The position numbers and the translations under genes were made by a program. This document shows positions 1-13,442 of a stretch of 64,000 bases of DNA, one piece after another. Source of the DNA: Diphasiastrum complanatum. Its lineage: Eukaryota; Streptophyta; Lycopodiopsida; Lycopodiales; Lycopodiaceae. The notes under the pieces were generated by a model. That model was given only the letters and a program-made list of their open reading frames with translations, made no database searches and was not told the DNA's origin. The stretch lies in assembly GCA_029204225.1 (NCBI GenBank), contig CM055109.1, positions 47,492,612-47,556,611 of the forward strand. Reading direction: 5' to 3'. The first letter of the stretch is position 1. Each line of letters opens with the position of its first letter.

Positions 1-880
1 TGAAGATCTTTGTAAATATTTTCAAGGTCCTAAATTTTTAACATGGTATCGGAGCTAGATCCATGCATGCTTGATAGTAGATCAATTTAGTAAAAGTTTT
101 GAAAAACAAAATCAAGTCGAGGTCTTCTTGAGTCTCGATTGGTTTGTAGCCTCTAATACTTCTATGAAAGCAATATTTGGATCAATAGGTGCCAAATGTT
201 GTGTGGAGTGCTCAGACCACGTGTAACATCCATTTGCTTTGATTTTGTGTACCAATCTTGTTTTTATCCATGGAGTCCAATTGACCACTTGTTGGAAAGG
301 TCTTGAAGTATATATTGAGATGCATAAAGCTCCAAGGACTTTCGTAGTACCCTTTGAGAGTTGAGAACTGATCTTTGAGAGTAGGTAGAGGTGTCTACCT
401 AGTGGATTTCATATCAGTAGCATCCGTTCACTTAGATCTTACGAGTTTTGACCAAAATTGTGAGATTCTCTCAAAGTTAGTCAAGCTTGGTGAAAATCCA
501 AGACATAGTTTGTTGTCAAACCAATTCAAATTCAATCCAACTCTAAAGGTTAAAGTCTATGGATCAGAGGTTGTCCAATAGGGGCGATTGGATCTGATTT
601 TCATGTGTTTGAAGCAAAATTTTCATGTCAAGGTTGGCTGTCAGTGCCAGTGATGGGCTTATGACACGCACTCATAAAGTTGGATCAGCATATTTCGCAC
701 CAGCAGTGCAATGACGTGGTGGGCTCTCACACACGTAAGGGTTGAAAGATATACCACCATCTTAGATACCCTCATCCCATAAAAAGTTTTCAAGGAGCAA
801 GGAAGTGATGGGATGAGGTCCAACTTCCAAGGCCCATAATAAATATTAATTAACTAGAATCATGATTAATTAAACTCAGA
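1..880 (+). repeat. Relic of an LTR retrotransposon: LTR end, primer-binding site and non-coding interior
   Basis: The first 43 bases end in ACA and are followed at once by TGGTATCGGAGC (44-55). This is one base different from the usual plant primer-binding site for initiator tRNA-Met, TGGTATCAGAGC. The LTR body lies outside the window. The sequence after the site has no reading frame longer than about 70 codons and resembles no gag or pol, so it looks like the interior of a non-autonomous element. The LTR end resembles the one at about 13456 on the minus strand. Where the element stops and the upstream region of the next gene starts cannot be seen. Confidence 0.5.
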
Positions 881-898
881 TTAAGGTTCTTCTTGTTG

Positions 899-963
899 CT
901 GCCTCTTCTTCTTCTTCTTCTCTGTTTTTTTTTCTGCTTTTGCTGCTGCTGCTGCTGCTGCGT
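899..963 (+). repeat. Short CTT and CTG repeats in the VHA-C leader
   Basis: A (TTC)n run is followed by a T-rich stretch and a (TGC)n run about 85 bases before the VHA-C start codon. Pyrimidine-rich trinucleotide runs are common in plant 5' untranslated leaders. It probably marks the transcribed leader, but no TATA box was identified with confidence. Confidence 0.5.
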
Positions 964-1048
964 GAGATCTGTCGATGGTGGCGAAGATGCAGAGATAGAA
1001 AGAATTGTAGGAGAGTCAGCCACAGATCAGCGCTCTTGAGAAGCCACA

Positions 1049-4000
1049 ATGACTTTCTCGCGATACCTCCTCGTCTCATTGCCTCTGCACGACTCCGCAT
1101 CGGCTACATGGACTTCATTGCAACACAGTATTTCCAAGATCGCCTTCGACACCCCTACCTACAAGGTCTGCACCTTTTCCTTCCCCAAGCTGCTCTAATA
1201 TACTGTTTCCTGGGCTTCAGCTGTTTCGTAAAGATTCGTTTCTGCTGTAAGCTCATGCACGTATGTATTTTCTTCAAGGATCTATAATTTGGAGCCTACT
1301 TTTGTGTAGGGCATATTCAGATCATGCTACATTGTTCCTGCCTAACAAGCTATGAGACGTGATGTGGAACTCTTGATCTCTGTATGAGCGCTGTGACGAT
1401 TGCTTGCTGGGTTTTAGCAATTAGGTTTTTTTATGAAGCGTCATGATTTGTAATTGAGCAGAATTATATGCGCTCCTAACTGGCCAATGCCTGATCAATG
1501 GTTTGTTTTGCAGTTGCACATTCCTGAGCTGAGGGTTGGAACTCTTGATTCTCTCTTGGCTCTCAGTGATGACCTATTGAAGGTGATTAGCTGTAAATGC
1601 AAGTATATCTGCAAAGAAGTTCCATTTCATGTGATAGTTGTGAAGGCTGGGAGATTGTAAGTTTTTTTTATCAGGCCGCATCCTGGTTGACAAGGCACAC
1701 TCCATTTTGCAGGCCAGCTCTGTTATAGAAGGTGTAACTCACAAGGTCCGCAGACAAATCGAAGAACTGGATCGAACATCCGGAATTGAAGCTGGAACCC
1801 TATCGGTCGAGGGAGTTCCCATCGATTCGTACATCACAAGGTGTTGTACTGAATCCTCTTAATTTGCGTAAGTCACTTTCTTTGCCATCGGTAAGATTCA
1901 AGTGCTGGATGTTTTCAGGTTCACCTGGGATGAAGCCAAGTACCCTGTGATGACACCTCTGAGAGAAGTTGTTGACACGATACATGAAAGTGTGTCTAAG
2001 TTGGAAGATGATCTTAAGGTAAAGCAGGTCTTAGCAAAGACTGGTAGTTATCCTTAAGAGGGGAGAGCCATGTTCTAGATCATTTATGACAAACTTTTAA
2101 TTGCTGTGGCTGATTTCGGGCCAGTCCACTGCAGGTGAGAGTCGCTGAGTATAGCAATGTGAAGACCCAGCTAAGTACCATAAGCAGGAAACAAGCTGGC
2201 AGGTGTGTTGTGCATCTGCACAAGTGTAGTAAAGTAGCATGCTAGAAAGGATCCCTGTGATCCGGTTGATGCTTTCTATAAGGAAGGACGAGATACATAT
2301 TCAGAACTTCAATTGTTGAATCAACCTCAGCTGTTGATTTTGCCAGCGGTGGGGAATAAATGTGTGGGGCAGATTTTCATTCCTTGCCTAGTTAATGTGA
2401 TAGCTGTCTTGGTGGTAGTTATGTACTAAGAAGGGAAGTGTGCTTAACCCAGAGTTTGTTTCAAGAGAGTGACGTGATTGTATACAGTATGGCAGTCAGG
2501 GAGCTTTCAACCTTGGTTAAATCTGAAGACGTTATCAGCTCAGAGCATTTGACTACACTTCTGGTTGTCGTCTCCAAGTATTCACAAAAAGAGTGGATAA
2601 CAAGCTATGAGACTCTCTCTGATTTTGTGGTGAGCATTGTGCAAAGGGGTTTATGTCAGCATGCTGCTTAGTTTCGTTGTAATCTCCTCTCAGATATAGA
2701 CAATATCCTTAACCGTACTGTAGGCTATCTTACTTCATCGTCGGGGGACATGAAGAACATCCTGATGCTTTTGTGCAAGATAAAACGTCGTTTTTATGAT
2801 ATCACATGTCATATTTCGTAGCTGCTTTTGTGTTTGCTTTTAATGCATTATTTAAGTAAATGATTGGCCAGGGCGTTGAAAGCAATCAAAATGACAGACC
2901 CACGCTGTTTAGATAGACTGGTCTATCTTCACTTTTTAAATAGTAGTGGCCTTGCGAAATGTTCTTATGCATACTTAGAGATTTTTTCTTAAACTGGAAA
3001 GAAACATCTCATGTTGTAGGTGCCAAGATCATCAAAGAAACTACACGAGGATAATGAGTATGCTTTATATACTGTGGTGGTGTTCCGCAGAGTGGCTGAT
3101 ACTTTCAAAACAGCTGCTCGGGAAAGGTCTTTCCAGGCAAGAACATTTGTCTTCAGGGCATGTAATTAATAATCTGCTGAAAGCATTTTGGCTGTTACAT
3201 GTGATTACTTATGGAGGGGGTATTGCAAAGAATCTATATATGAACTTAGAGATTTGGTTGAGTTCGTGTAATCTTAGAGGTTTTTGAGGTAGTGATGGTT
3301 GTTGACCTCAACTTGGGGAGCTACTTGGTCCAAACAGACACAGAGGACGCACACCTTCCCTGGGATCTTTATTGATCGACATTACAGCTTTTGTACATAC
3401 TGTGAACAAAATTCATCTACTACAGTGTTTGAGTCAATTAAGCTGACCATTAAAGTAGGGATGTTGGAAAAGTTTAATGCTCAATTTGTACTTAGTTAAT
3501 CATCTTAAGTTATTAATTGTCTTGTGAAGGCCCCAAGCACATCAATAAAGACTCTCCATGTCTGCTGAATGTATGTACAATAAAGGAACTGGCGGAACTA
3601 GTGTGACACATCAGTAGAAGATCATCAATTGAGAGATCCATGATCTCAGGAATCAAGAGAATCGTGTGTACCAGATGTGTCTTGGAAGGCCCCGCTTAAT
3701 AGAAGATGAAAGTGCATGCCACGAGTATCTTTGAGTTTGAAACTTTGAGTATTGAGGAATGTGCATGATATCAAAGTGGAAAGTGGACAGTACTGCTGCA
3801 AAGTCTAATCTGGAGGGTCAAACTGCAATCTAACTTTTTGGAGAAAATCTAGAAATTGGAAGCCACATAATGTGGTGCGAGGGTCATTCAAACAAGTCGT
3901 ATAATAGATGTGAGATGACCTAATATGTGGATATTTAGTATGTAATGTGATATTTCACACATCCGAATCAAAATCTGAACGTGATTTGCTGAGCATCCTA

Positions 4001-7000
4001 CTGTTCAAAATATGCAATGAAATGTTAAAACTCCAAACCTTGTGCTCTGAAAATTACAGAAAGATGAAGTTAGACATTAGATTTTTTGAAATCCTACTTT
4101 CTCATAATGGGAACAATGAATCAAGTCTATTTCTTTCAGCCACTTGTTGCTAAACGGACAAACCTGAACTTGGAATTTGAACAAAGAAAGTTCTTTGCAC
4201 TATGAGTCAGAAAACTAATTGTGGTTTTCTCCTCTTTTGTTTTGGAAGAATAAAAATTGTAAGGCTTAAGTCATGATTTGTTATCGGCATAGCCTAGGCG
4301 CCTATGATCAAAATCACACAGGAATCAAAAGGAGATGCAATTTAGTGAAAGGAAATGAAACGTTTGATAAATTCAGTAGCAATATTGAGAATTGATAAAG
4401 GAACTGCCATACCTAAGTAAGGGCCAAAAGACCTGTCTTTGGCCGAATAATGGCCAAGTATGCACTTTCAACTCAAAGTGAACATATTTTTAAATGAAAA
4501 ATAGTTGAGGTATTGCAAACTTAAATGAGAAACTAATGAGGAATGTTGTAATCCTAAAATATGAGATAGCTAAGCCTCACATTATAGCTTCACTATCATG
4601 AATGAATACCAATGCAACTCTATGTTCTAAAAGTATAGTACATAAGCACATTTTGAGAGCATATTTTACTTGATTCGATTGTCTCCAAGTTTCTAAATGT
4701 CCAATTGAGAAAAAAGTATTTCTTTGGATGTAAAGTCTTTACTGAAGCTTTTGGAAGGTTCTGTACTCAGTATGTCATTGGGGTGGAAATATGGTCAACA
4801 AGTCCCCAGCTATTTTTATGCTTGCTTTATGTTCCATTCAGTCCTTTAGATAAAATCTCTTGTCGTAGGACTTTGTAGCTTGCATGTGATGTTTTGTGAT
4901 TGGTTCAAGCACAATGTGAAACTAGGTTCGGGAATATGAGCATGATCCAGAAGGTAGGCAGAAGCGCGAAGAGGAAATTGAAAACCTCATGAAGGATCAG
5001 GAAAACTTGCGAAATAACTTGCAACAATGGTGTTATGCAAGCTACGGAGAGGTATGTAAAGAGTAGATGGTAATAGCTGCTAGCTTTTTCCTTTTTCGTG
5101 TGTTATGGTGTTGCCATGATGTCTTGACCTCAAAAGGATGAGAATCCAAGAGAAAATGTAGACATTACGGATTTGGCAGGTACTTAGCTCAACATAATTA
5201 TGCAATGTAGTGCTGATTTTTCAGGGATTAGGAGTTTACGTTGCTTTCATCATGATGTTCAAACTTGATTTTGTATTAAACTTGGTGAGAGTTTTTGTAC
5301 TGTAAACTCTGATTACTTTAAAAAATGCTTGGCTTTTTTACATTGTGGCAGCCAATGCACAATTTTGTGAGGGGAATACTTATCAGTTTTCAAGGAGAAA
5401 GTCAGTTTTTGTTCTGCCACGCCTGTTTTGTTTACAGACAAACGAAGTGCACATACTCAAACAGTTTCTCTGTACAAACTTCATGTTCTTGTACAACTTG
5501 TAAAATCGAAGCTTTTTGGTGTACGCCTTTGTCATGATTGTCACTTTTATTTCTTATAAGCACTGCGACAGCTTTTACCTCTCTCTACCTCAACCTCAAC
5601 CTCAACCAACTAAGCTATTGTTGTGATGTAGAGTATCTATTGACATGGTCGTGTTATGTCAATGTCTCTCATTATCTTGAGACTTGCACGTTGATCTTTC
5701 AAGTTCATGAGGATTGATGACGTAGAAGGATTGAAACCCTGAATTTAAACTGCAGTAAGCAGCATAGCCCATATGAGTTGACTCACTTCTCCTACCAAAG
5801 CTATAATGTAAACAACATATCTTGCACAAGTAGGACATATGAGAGCTCTTGGTGGACTTCCTAGAAGTCATGTTTGTGGAAAGATGAAAAATAAACTGAA
5901 AACAAATCGTGAATAGTGGGAATCTCAAACTCCATAACTTCTGGATGTCGGATTGGTGAGAGCTATAAAGTGCAGTAGAAGCAACTCACTAGAGGAAGAT
6001 GAAAAAATGAAAGATCCAAAATTGACTAAGAAGATAGTGACAAAAGCACAAGTTTGGAAAAGATGAAGTCCCAAAAACTAATGAAAACTAGGAAATCAGA
6101 AAATAAATTTCTACCTACAGATTCGCTGGCTGTAAAGAGTAGAACACTCTGTTGTAGGAAGAACAAAGATTCTAAATGTCAAAAAGATGCAAATAAGTTC
6201 GAAGAAGGTAAAGCGCTAAAAATGGGAAGAAATCTGAAGCTTTGAATATGAACTTCTATATATCAAAATCAAGATCTGTAAAGTGCATCATGAGCGTCCT
6301 ACCATAGGAAGGATATCAATATAAAGTTTCCAGAAAAGTGTTGAAAGAAGGTACAAAAGTGACTACATCGACATAAGCTAGCAAAAGTAGATTTCTGGGG
6401 CTTTACCTTCTGCTGCTTAGGAATGGATGACAATTACATTTTCTTGAATGTCTAGTGGAGATCAAAAGGAAAAAATATCACAACATTAAGGATAACTAGA
6501 GTAAAACAAATAAAATCAGGTATACCCCCCAACTCTCAAAATATGGTCAAATCAATTCAAATGCCCATACTGAAGATGGATCTAAGCATTGTAGAAGCTA
6601 GCATCCGATGCCTATGTGCCAGAAAATTGCTATAGTACCAAGTTATAGAAAAAAGATTTGATACAAAACACATACTAGAGAGGAAAATGCAATCATATTG
6701 ATAGAGCAATGGAACGAAGTCATAATCAATTGAGATGTCAATGAACTCTACAAGAGTATGATTATATTAAGTTAACTAAGCTGAGATAAGAAAGCTTTAT
6801 GATACTATACTGAGCTACCAAAGCTAACCAAATGAAGAAGCTAAGCAGCTCATCAATCAACCATCAATGATGAGCTGCAGACATATGTATACAAACAGAG
6901 TCCCCATTACCTGTAAGTTAGGGCTTGGGACATAGTAAAACATGTTAAATGTCAGGACATGCTAAATGGCAACCCAAGTGCCCAAAGATGTATAATGTCA

Positions 7001-9188
7001 AATAATAATTCAAGGGCCATTGGCATTAACAATTCTTTGTTTTGGCTTTGCAATGTTCTGATTTGTATTCAAATGTTTACCTAGTATATGGTGTGATGGA
7101 TGTTTGATGATGGATCATGAATAAATCATAAATCACAATGTTAAGTTGAAGTTGGAGCATGCAATCTAATTTGTGAAGTTGGAAATGTGTCCAATCAACA
7201 TTGTCATGTGCACTTGTGATTCTGTGAACACCAAATTGTAATATGGTTTCAGGCTTCAGATTTCTACCAGCAGCAGTGAACTTTGAAATGTATCTTTTCA
7301 AACATCTATAAGATTTTAGACACATTGTAGACATTATACATATTACGTTAGATATTTCTACAAAAAAAAATTTGCCGATTCTTTCCGATTCTTTTGGAAG
7401 GGATCCGGTTCAGAACCACGATTCATGCCCCGATTCATCCGATTCTGAAAAGGTCAAACCGGGTGGAAACACTAATATTATAAGTGAACCTACATACTTT
7501 GGGTGACGATGACATAAGTGCGGACCTAAGATCAATAGGGATATGGAATTCTGTGCACATTCTGAAGAATGAGAATAAATTTGAAAGGCAAAGTCCCAAT
7601 AAAGGCTGTCTTATGCTATTGTTGAGCTGAGGCACCATCCTGCAGTTTGAAATTTCCTTGCAGCTGTGGTACATTTTCTGACAAGTTATTTCTCTTTTTC
7701 ACAATGTTGCATTATCAAGCTTTGATGGTCTTAATTTTTCCAAGTCTGGATGCAGTGGAGTAACATGCCTGATGAGATTATCCCCTGCGTCTGATCTTCA
7801 TTTTTTACCTTTTCAAGCACTTGCCAACACTTATCATACTGCTTCTGCAATCACTTATTCCCTCCCCTATTGAAGCATACTGAAGTCGAGTTTGTAGCAA
7901 CCAGTGTTCATTTCTGGTTTATAGCTCTGGATGAGGTACAGCATGATGATATTGCATCCTGTCCAAAAGTTTGGCATCTAAAATCGATGTGACCTTGCAT
8001 CACTAAAGCAGTTTGTGTTTGATGGATAAGAGCAGGCTGTTTCAGGCTTACAACAGAGTGGCTGTAGTTACGAGATGTATTATTTACATTGTTAAGTTCT
8101 TCTGCTTTCTGTTCTTTTTCCTTACAATGTTGGTAGATATCACTGGTTCAGAATTTGCTTTTTGCATCTAGTTGAGAAGCTCTTTCTATATTAAGTGCCA
8201 TTGAGTCAACAATGTTTTGCTTACTATTTAAAAATGAGCCTGGTTGTTTTCTAGTGATTTGCCTATAAGTAAGACCATCTGTTTTGTATCAGGGAAGGGG
8301 TATGAGGGCACATCCTGTTTTATACTTGAAATAACAGGTCCTGGAAAGAGATGCATCACATAAGGGGTTCACTGATTTTGGATCTGTGGCAAATACTTGC
8401 AGGTGTTCAGCTCTTGGATGCACGTATGTGTCATCAGATTATTTACAGAAAGCATTCTGAGATATGGACTTCCTCCTGCATTCCTGGTTGTTACTTGACC
8501 TGACTGCATAGTCTCAGAGTTATTTACATTTTTTGTGAGCTATTCTGTTGTCCTTTGTTTCAATTCTTAAGTAGACAAAGTAGAGATGGCATTTGAGATG
8601 CAATTGTAGATTGTAGGAAAGTAGAAATTTGAGTTACGGGAGTCATAAAATCTCAGGTCCCTGAACTATATCAAGAATATAGTTTGGTGATATTTTTCAC
8701 CTCGTGAGATGCTGTATATGGTAATTTAATGGTAATCATTTGCAGGCTGCTGTACTGGCACCTAGCATAAAAAATGAGAAAAAGATTAGAGCTGTACTTG
8801 AAAACCTTTCTGGTGGAGGCAACAGGTTCGAGTTGGTTATTGCATATTTTCCTATATGTTTTTCTGATTTACCAAAAATGCTGTCAATTCTGGCTATAGC
8901 TTATAATTTAAAGGTTATTCATTCATATGCCTGTTAATAGAGATGGGTTCAGAATTTGAGTCACTTTTCTGTGCAGTAACTTCCAACTGACAGGGTCCTG
9001 TAAAATTCTAGTTACATTGATGCAAGGGAATCCCAATATCTTGGCTAAAATTATTCAAATCTTTACAATTCTTGCTTGTTTGCAGTGCCTTTTGGAAATC
9101 TGATGATGATCCAGGGATGATAGGCCTCATAGGGGGAGACACTGAAGTACATCCTTATGTCTCTTTGACAATTAACTTGAATGGGTAA
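1049..9188 (+). CDS. VHA-C: V-type H+-ATPase subunit C (V1 sector stator/regulatory subunit), 11 exons, complete
   Basis: Subunit C links the V1 head stators to the membrane V0 sector of the vacuolar/endomembrane proton pump; in Arabidopsis the gene is DET3. Exons: 1049-1165, 1514-1582, 1713-1840, 1919-2018, 2135-2202, 2488-2629, 3020-3136, 4926-5051, 8403-8486, 8746-8825 and 9086-9188. They join in frame to 377 residues plus stop, against 375 in DET3. The start is the ATG giving MTFSRYLLVSLPLHDSA, matching the DET3 N-terminus. Other collinear blocks are LRVGTLDSLLAL, KVRRQIEEL, FTWDEAKYP, KYSQKEW, LQQWCYASYGEVFSSWMH, RYGLPPAFL, KNEKKIRAVLE and the C-terminal HPYVSLTINL. All introns are GT-AG except intron 7 (3137-4925), which begins with GC. 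The gene appears functional, without stops or frameshifts. Identification is by family knowledge and the collinearity is seen directly. Confidence 0.96.
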
Positions 9189-10404
9189 TTGTAGAGCAAT
9201 CTTTAGGCATGATTCTTGCATGTTGAGGCAGTGCAGATTGAACTGAATACCTCCATTTTTGGAATAAATTGGGAGCTGGATGTGAAGGTGGTTAGACTCT
9301 AGAGAATACCTGGTAGAAAAGTGTGTGTTGGTTTGTGGATTAATTAAAAGTAGCTCTCTAGGTATGTTCAAGATATTCATATCTATATCTGCATCTAACC
9401 ATTAAAGATTTTCAGAAGACTGCTCTTTTGAATGTAATACCACCTGCTTGTTGGCGAACAACGTACTGACTCGTATAGAAAACATATTGAATTTTTGGGT
9501 CTTTACGTGAAGCATTTTGTTGTATTACTTGCAATAAGGCCTGTAAGATGCATTTGTTTTTAGAGGCGTGCTAGCCTTTCTATTCTTGTTTTCTTTGAAA
9601 TAAACTATGGTACTACTCAAATGTATATCAAACTAAGAACAAGTTATTGCCTCATGGTTGTAACCTGAGCTTTGGCCTTACAATATTCCTTTTCTCGCAA
9701 ATATTTTCTCGGAAAACTTAGGTCAAGGCTTGCTACATCACTTCTAACTTAACATCAGAAATTTTATTTGAAAGGTAGGCACCCTGGCCTCCACATGAAA
9801 GGTTGCATATAATAACAGGCCCACAGGCCGTTGACTCAACTCATTAAGTAGATAGAACAATAGTGAAACTGTTTTGGTGGGGGCGTTATTTAGGGATTAT
9901 CCAACTACTTTATGGTCTTTGATTGATTATGAAGATCAGAGATGTTCTTATGCTAGGAGAGATGTTTCTGCTATGTGATGGTACACTACACAATCACTCC
10001 AGCCCTCCGCAGTTGATTACATCCTATTTCTCAAGGACGCATGTACTAGGGATTTTGATGTTGACTCGGACGATGATCATCTTATTTCTTCAAGCATCGG
10101 AATCAGAGGTTGGGATTTCACGTGGTCGATGTATACGGCATTCCAAACATGGTCCCTTAGTTCCTCCTCCAGCACTAAGGTGACGTATTATCTACTACGT
10201 TGATTCCATGATGTAGAGTGGAACAATCTTACTGTTACATTTTGTTGTTATTTGAGCTCCATATTGGCTTTTCCTTTAGAGGAAAGCCAAGACTCATAGT
10301 TTCTTCTTTTGGTTTGGGTGACACATACGCTCCCATTGGCTGTTATTCATACTTGGATGTATTCAGTTTTCTTACATACCTTTTGGTTTTAAAAGATTAT
10401 AATA

Positions 10405-10408
<4 letters not shown>
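9189..10408. other. Downstream flank of VHA-C, no gene seen
   Basis: AT-rich sequence that presumably includes the VHA-C 3' untranslated region. Reading frames are short, and no transposon protein, RNA gene or repeat was recognised. Confidence 0.5.

Positions 10409-10479
<71 letters not shown>
10409..10479. repeat. (CT)n microsatellite, about 71 bp
   Basis: Uninterrupted CT dinucleotide run. It creates a spurious Ser-Leu reading frame on the plus strand. Confidence 0.97.
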
Positions 10480-10480
<1 letters not shown>

Positions 10481-12400
10481 TTGGGTACATGTGACTATTA
10501 GCTTTGGTGTTTTCATGTGGTACCATTTACCATTCGATTGGCAAAGTTGCTTTTTCATATGTGGCAGGGTTTTGTTGGTATTTTTCTAGCAGAGTTTGTC
10601 CATTGGCATGTGACATCAAGTTTCTCATCGCATAATAATATCATGTTGTTGCTATTTGGTAGCAGCTTTGTCTGTTAATAGCATGCAATGAACATTGGTG
10701 GCATGGTCAAGGCCAAGTGTCATACTATCAAAGTGTCATTCAACAATTGTTCTTTCATTAAACAATTGCAATCGAATTTCGAAACGGTTTGACCCTTCTC
10801 AAACAATTGGGGCCTTTTGCTAATGGCCCCAATTACTCACAAATAGAGTATTTCCACTCTATTGAGCTGATGTTCCACCCTAACCCTCTATTTTAGATTG
10901 TGGATTGGGGTTATATTTGAGTTTCAATCATGGTTATACTTCATATCATTCAAATTATGAAAAAAATGTAGTGGATTTATTTTGTGTACTAAAGTTCGAG
11001 CCTCCTCTTGGCAACCAAGAAGCATTTTAGTGACTAATCTATACTACTTAAGTAGAACTAATATGTAAATCATGTGAAATGCAAGACATGACTTTTACAT
11101 ATTTTTTTTTGGTTTAAAAAATAGCATTTTAAATAATTTTTTGAAGCAATTCTAAACCACATGCATTGTCAATTCTTCCATTTTGAAAAGGCTGGAAATT
11201 TTTATCTATGATGCCTACAACTGATCTTAAGAGAATAATGCATTTACAATAACCATGTATCAAAAGAAGCGAGAGATAAGAGAAAAATCTCAAGGGTGCC
11301 ACCAATGAGCTTGGAAGCTCTCAATTACTCAATGTAAAAATAGCTTCTACTCATAGTAATGAACCAACCCTAACATCACTTGGTCCTAGTTCATCTTGGC
11401 CACACACTCAAGATGCATATCAATCTCCTCCCTTGTGTTGGAAGAAGGAATGATGATTCGATAAGTTGAAGTCTGTGAACGAACTATCGACCACAGCGGA
11501 ATGATCCTGTTTTCCTAGTGCATGACAACACCTATCAATAATTGAACAAAGCTATAATGACAGAAGTCAAGTTTAATCTTTTAGCAACTAACTTTGAAAT
11601 TATCAGTACTAAAGTGATTTCGTGGCCAAACAATTTCAGAGTGCGAAGTGATGTATAGAATATTGCAGTGTTGAGATATTCAACTTATCAGACGAAACAA
11701 TAAGAGATTTATCAGTTATAAATGACTACAGAGATAAGCAAACATTTTGACATGATACTAAACGCAATAATAAGATAGATTGATTTAGTAAGTAGTATGT
11801 ACAAATCAGAGGATGAGAGCACAAAGCAATAGCAGATGAAAAATTGCGTACCTCTAAAACTTAAAAACTGTCTGATGCACTTCTTCTAAAAGTTGTAAGT
11901 GCTAATAGCAATACTCAAATATAGCTATGAGAAAACTTTCTAGAGACTATGAAAATCTTTAATGATCAGCTATTTATACTAAAACAGTTCAAGCTTATTC
12001 GGTAAGACAACTAATGAGGTCGTAGATCGCAATTGGCAGTTAGCCGTAATGCGCTGTCATCCATCCAATTAGGACTTTCTAGAAATTTATTTGCAAAGCA
12101 GTTAGGGCAAGTCTTTAGCTTCATATCAGGCCGAACAATAATTGTCATCCTTCGACATTTTCGACTCCTTCAACTTTCATTGGAGTCATCCGATATGTCA
12201 GAAGTTGTCCGATATGTCGGAGTCATCTGTTGAGCGATTCTCGAGTATATCTGCAGACTGTGTAAAAACACGAATAAAATTGTAGAACTGGATAATGAAT
12301 GGATGTAGATTAGATATCGATTAAAGGTCTTGGAGCACCATGAGTGTCTCCATCCTAACCTTCCAAATAGCATAATTTGTAGAATTCAATCTCTCACTAG
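10480..12400. other. Intergenic AT-rich DNA, nothing recognised
   Basis: No coding exon, transposon protein or structured RNA was recognised. Reading frames are short and lack recognisable motifs. Confidence 0.4.
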
Positions 12401-12459
12401 CTTCCAGAAGGTATGCTCCAATAAATCCCGTCTTACTAGTGATTTGTACAAACAGATTT

Positions 12460-13060
12460 GATTGACTTTGAAACTCACAAATGTCTCACACTTGTAGTGT
12501 TTCACTCAAATTAGATTTCTAGTCCAACAAATGGACTTCTAATCTCAGTTCTAGCACTCCCTCACAAAGTTGGAATGAAGATAAGATGATGTGAAATCTA
12601 CTTACAATTAAATTTTGCCAATTTTTCACTCTATTGACTACTCTTGAGAAAATCAATGAACACAAAGTAGATTGAACTTCTTGACCTAGTATATTGTTGA
12701 GAACGTAGGGAGGGTCAAGAAGTTCAATCTACACAAATCTAGTTCAATTCTGGAAAAATTTTTCCACTAGAAATTTACTTGAAATGCACAAAGATTCAAG
12801 TAGCAAGATCCCCTTGATCTTGATTCAAAAGAACTTTTTGGAAGGATCTTACAAAACAATGCTCATAAAAATTGAAATTGATTTGATCCTAGAAACTCAC
12901 AAAGGTTTCACTTTGTCTTGATTACCTCAAATTTGACTTCTAGCCCTCTCTTGGACTTCTAGTCACAGTTCTTACACTCCCTCACAAAGATGAAATGTAG
13001 ATGAAATGAGATTCTATCAATGACATATCAAATCCTATCAATTTTGGCTATTTTTGGACA
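12460..13060. repeat. Diverged direct repeat of about 180 bp inside an LTR-element relic
   Basis: Two stretches, roughly 12460-12640 and 12880-13060, share the same order of short blocks: CTCACAAA, TTTCACT, CAAATT, GACTTCTAG, CTCCCTCACAAAG and ATGAAAT. The divergence is considerable. They lie in what would be the interior of the minus-strand LTR element whose primer-binding site is at about 13444-13455. Confidence 0.55.
12666..12733. repeat. Perfect 20-bp inverted repeat with a short loop
   Basis: The arm GTAGATTGAACTTCTTGACC recurs as its exact reverse complement about 22 bases further on. It would form a stable hairpin in RNA or single-stranded DNA. No gene is associated with it. Confidence 0.85.
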
Positions 13061-13442
13061 AAAAACATGACTAAATCTCCCTCACACTTTTTGATGTACT
13101 TTCAAGACCTGTAAAACAAGTTTAGAGGACTTGATTTCAACCTAGATTAATTAGATCTCATGACCCTATGTCAAATCTAATCAATGTCTCTCAATCTTGG
13201 TAGCTTATCCCAAGATTTCCACCAAAAATTACATCTTTGGATCAAATAAATATCATGCATTAAATGCAGGTTCAGAGGTTTCCACACGTGTGAAAAGTAC
13301 ATATTTGGATCCCTTACAAGTTTGGGATCAAATCCCCTCACCAAAATCAAGATTCTAGCTCGCCTTGTCAATACTACTTTTAGCACCAAAACTTGCTAAA
13401 AATAAATTTGTTTTTGATCAATGGTTAATGCTCTTGTACTTG

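Noticed and set aside
940-1287. 115-codon frame at the 5' end of VHA-C
   Set aside because: It is in another frame over the leader and exon 1; the real start at 1049 is fixed by similarity to VHA-C.
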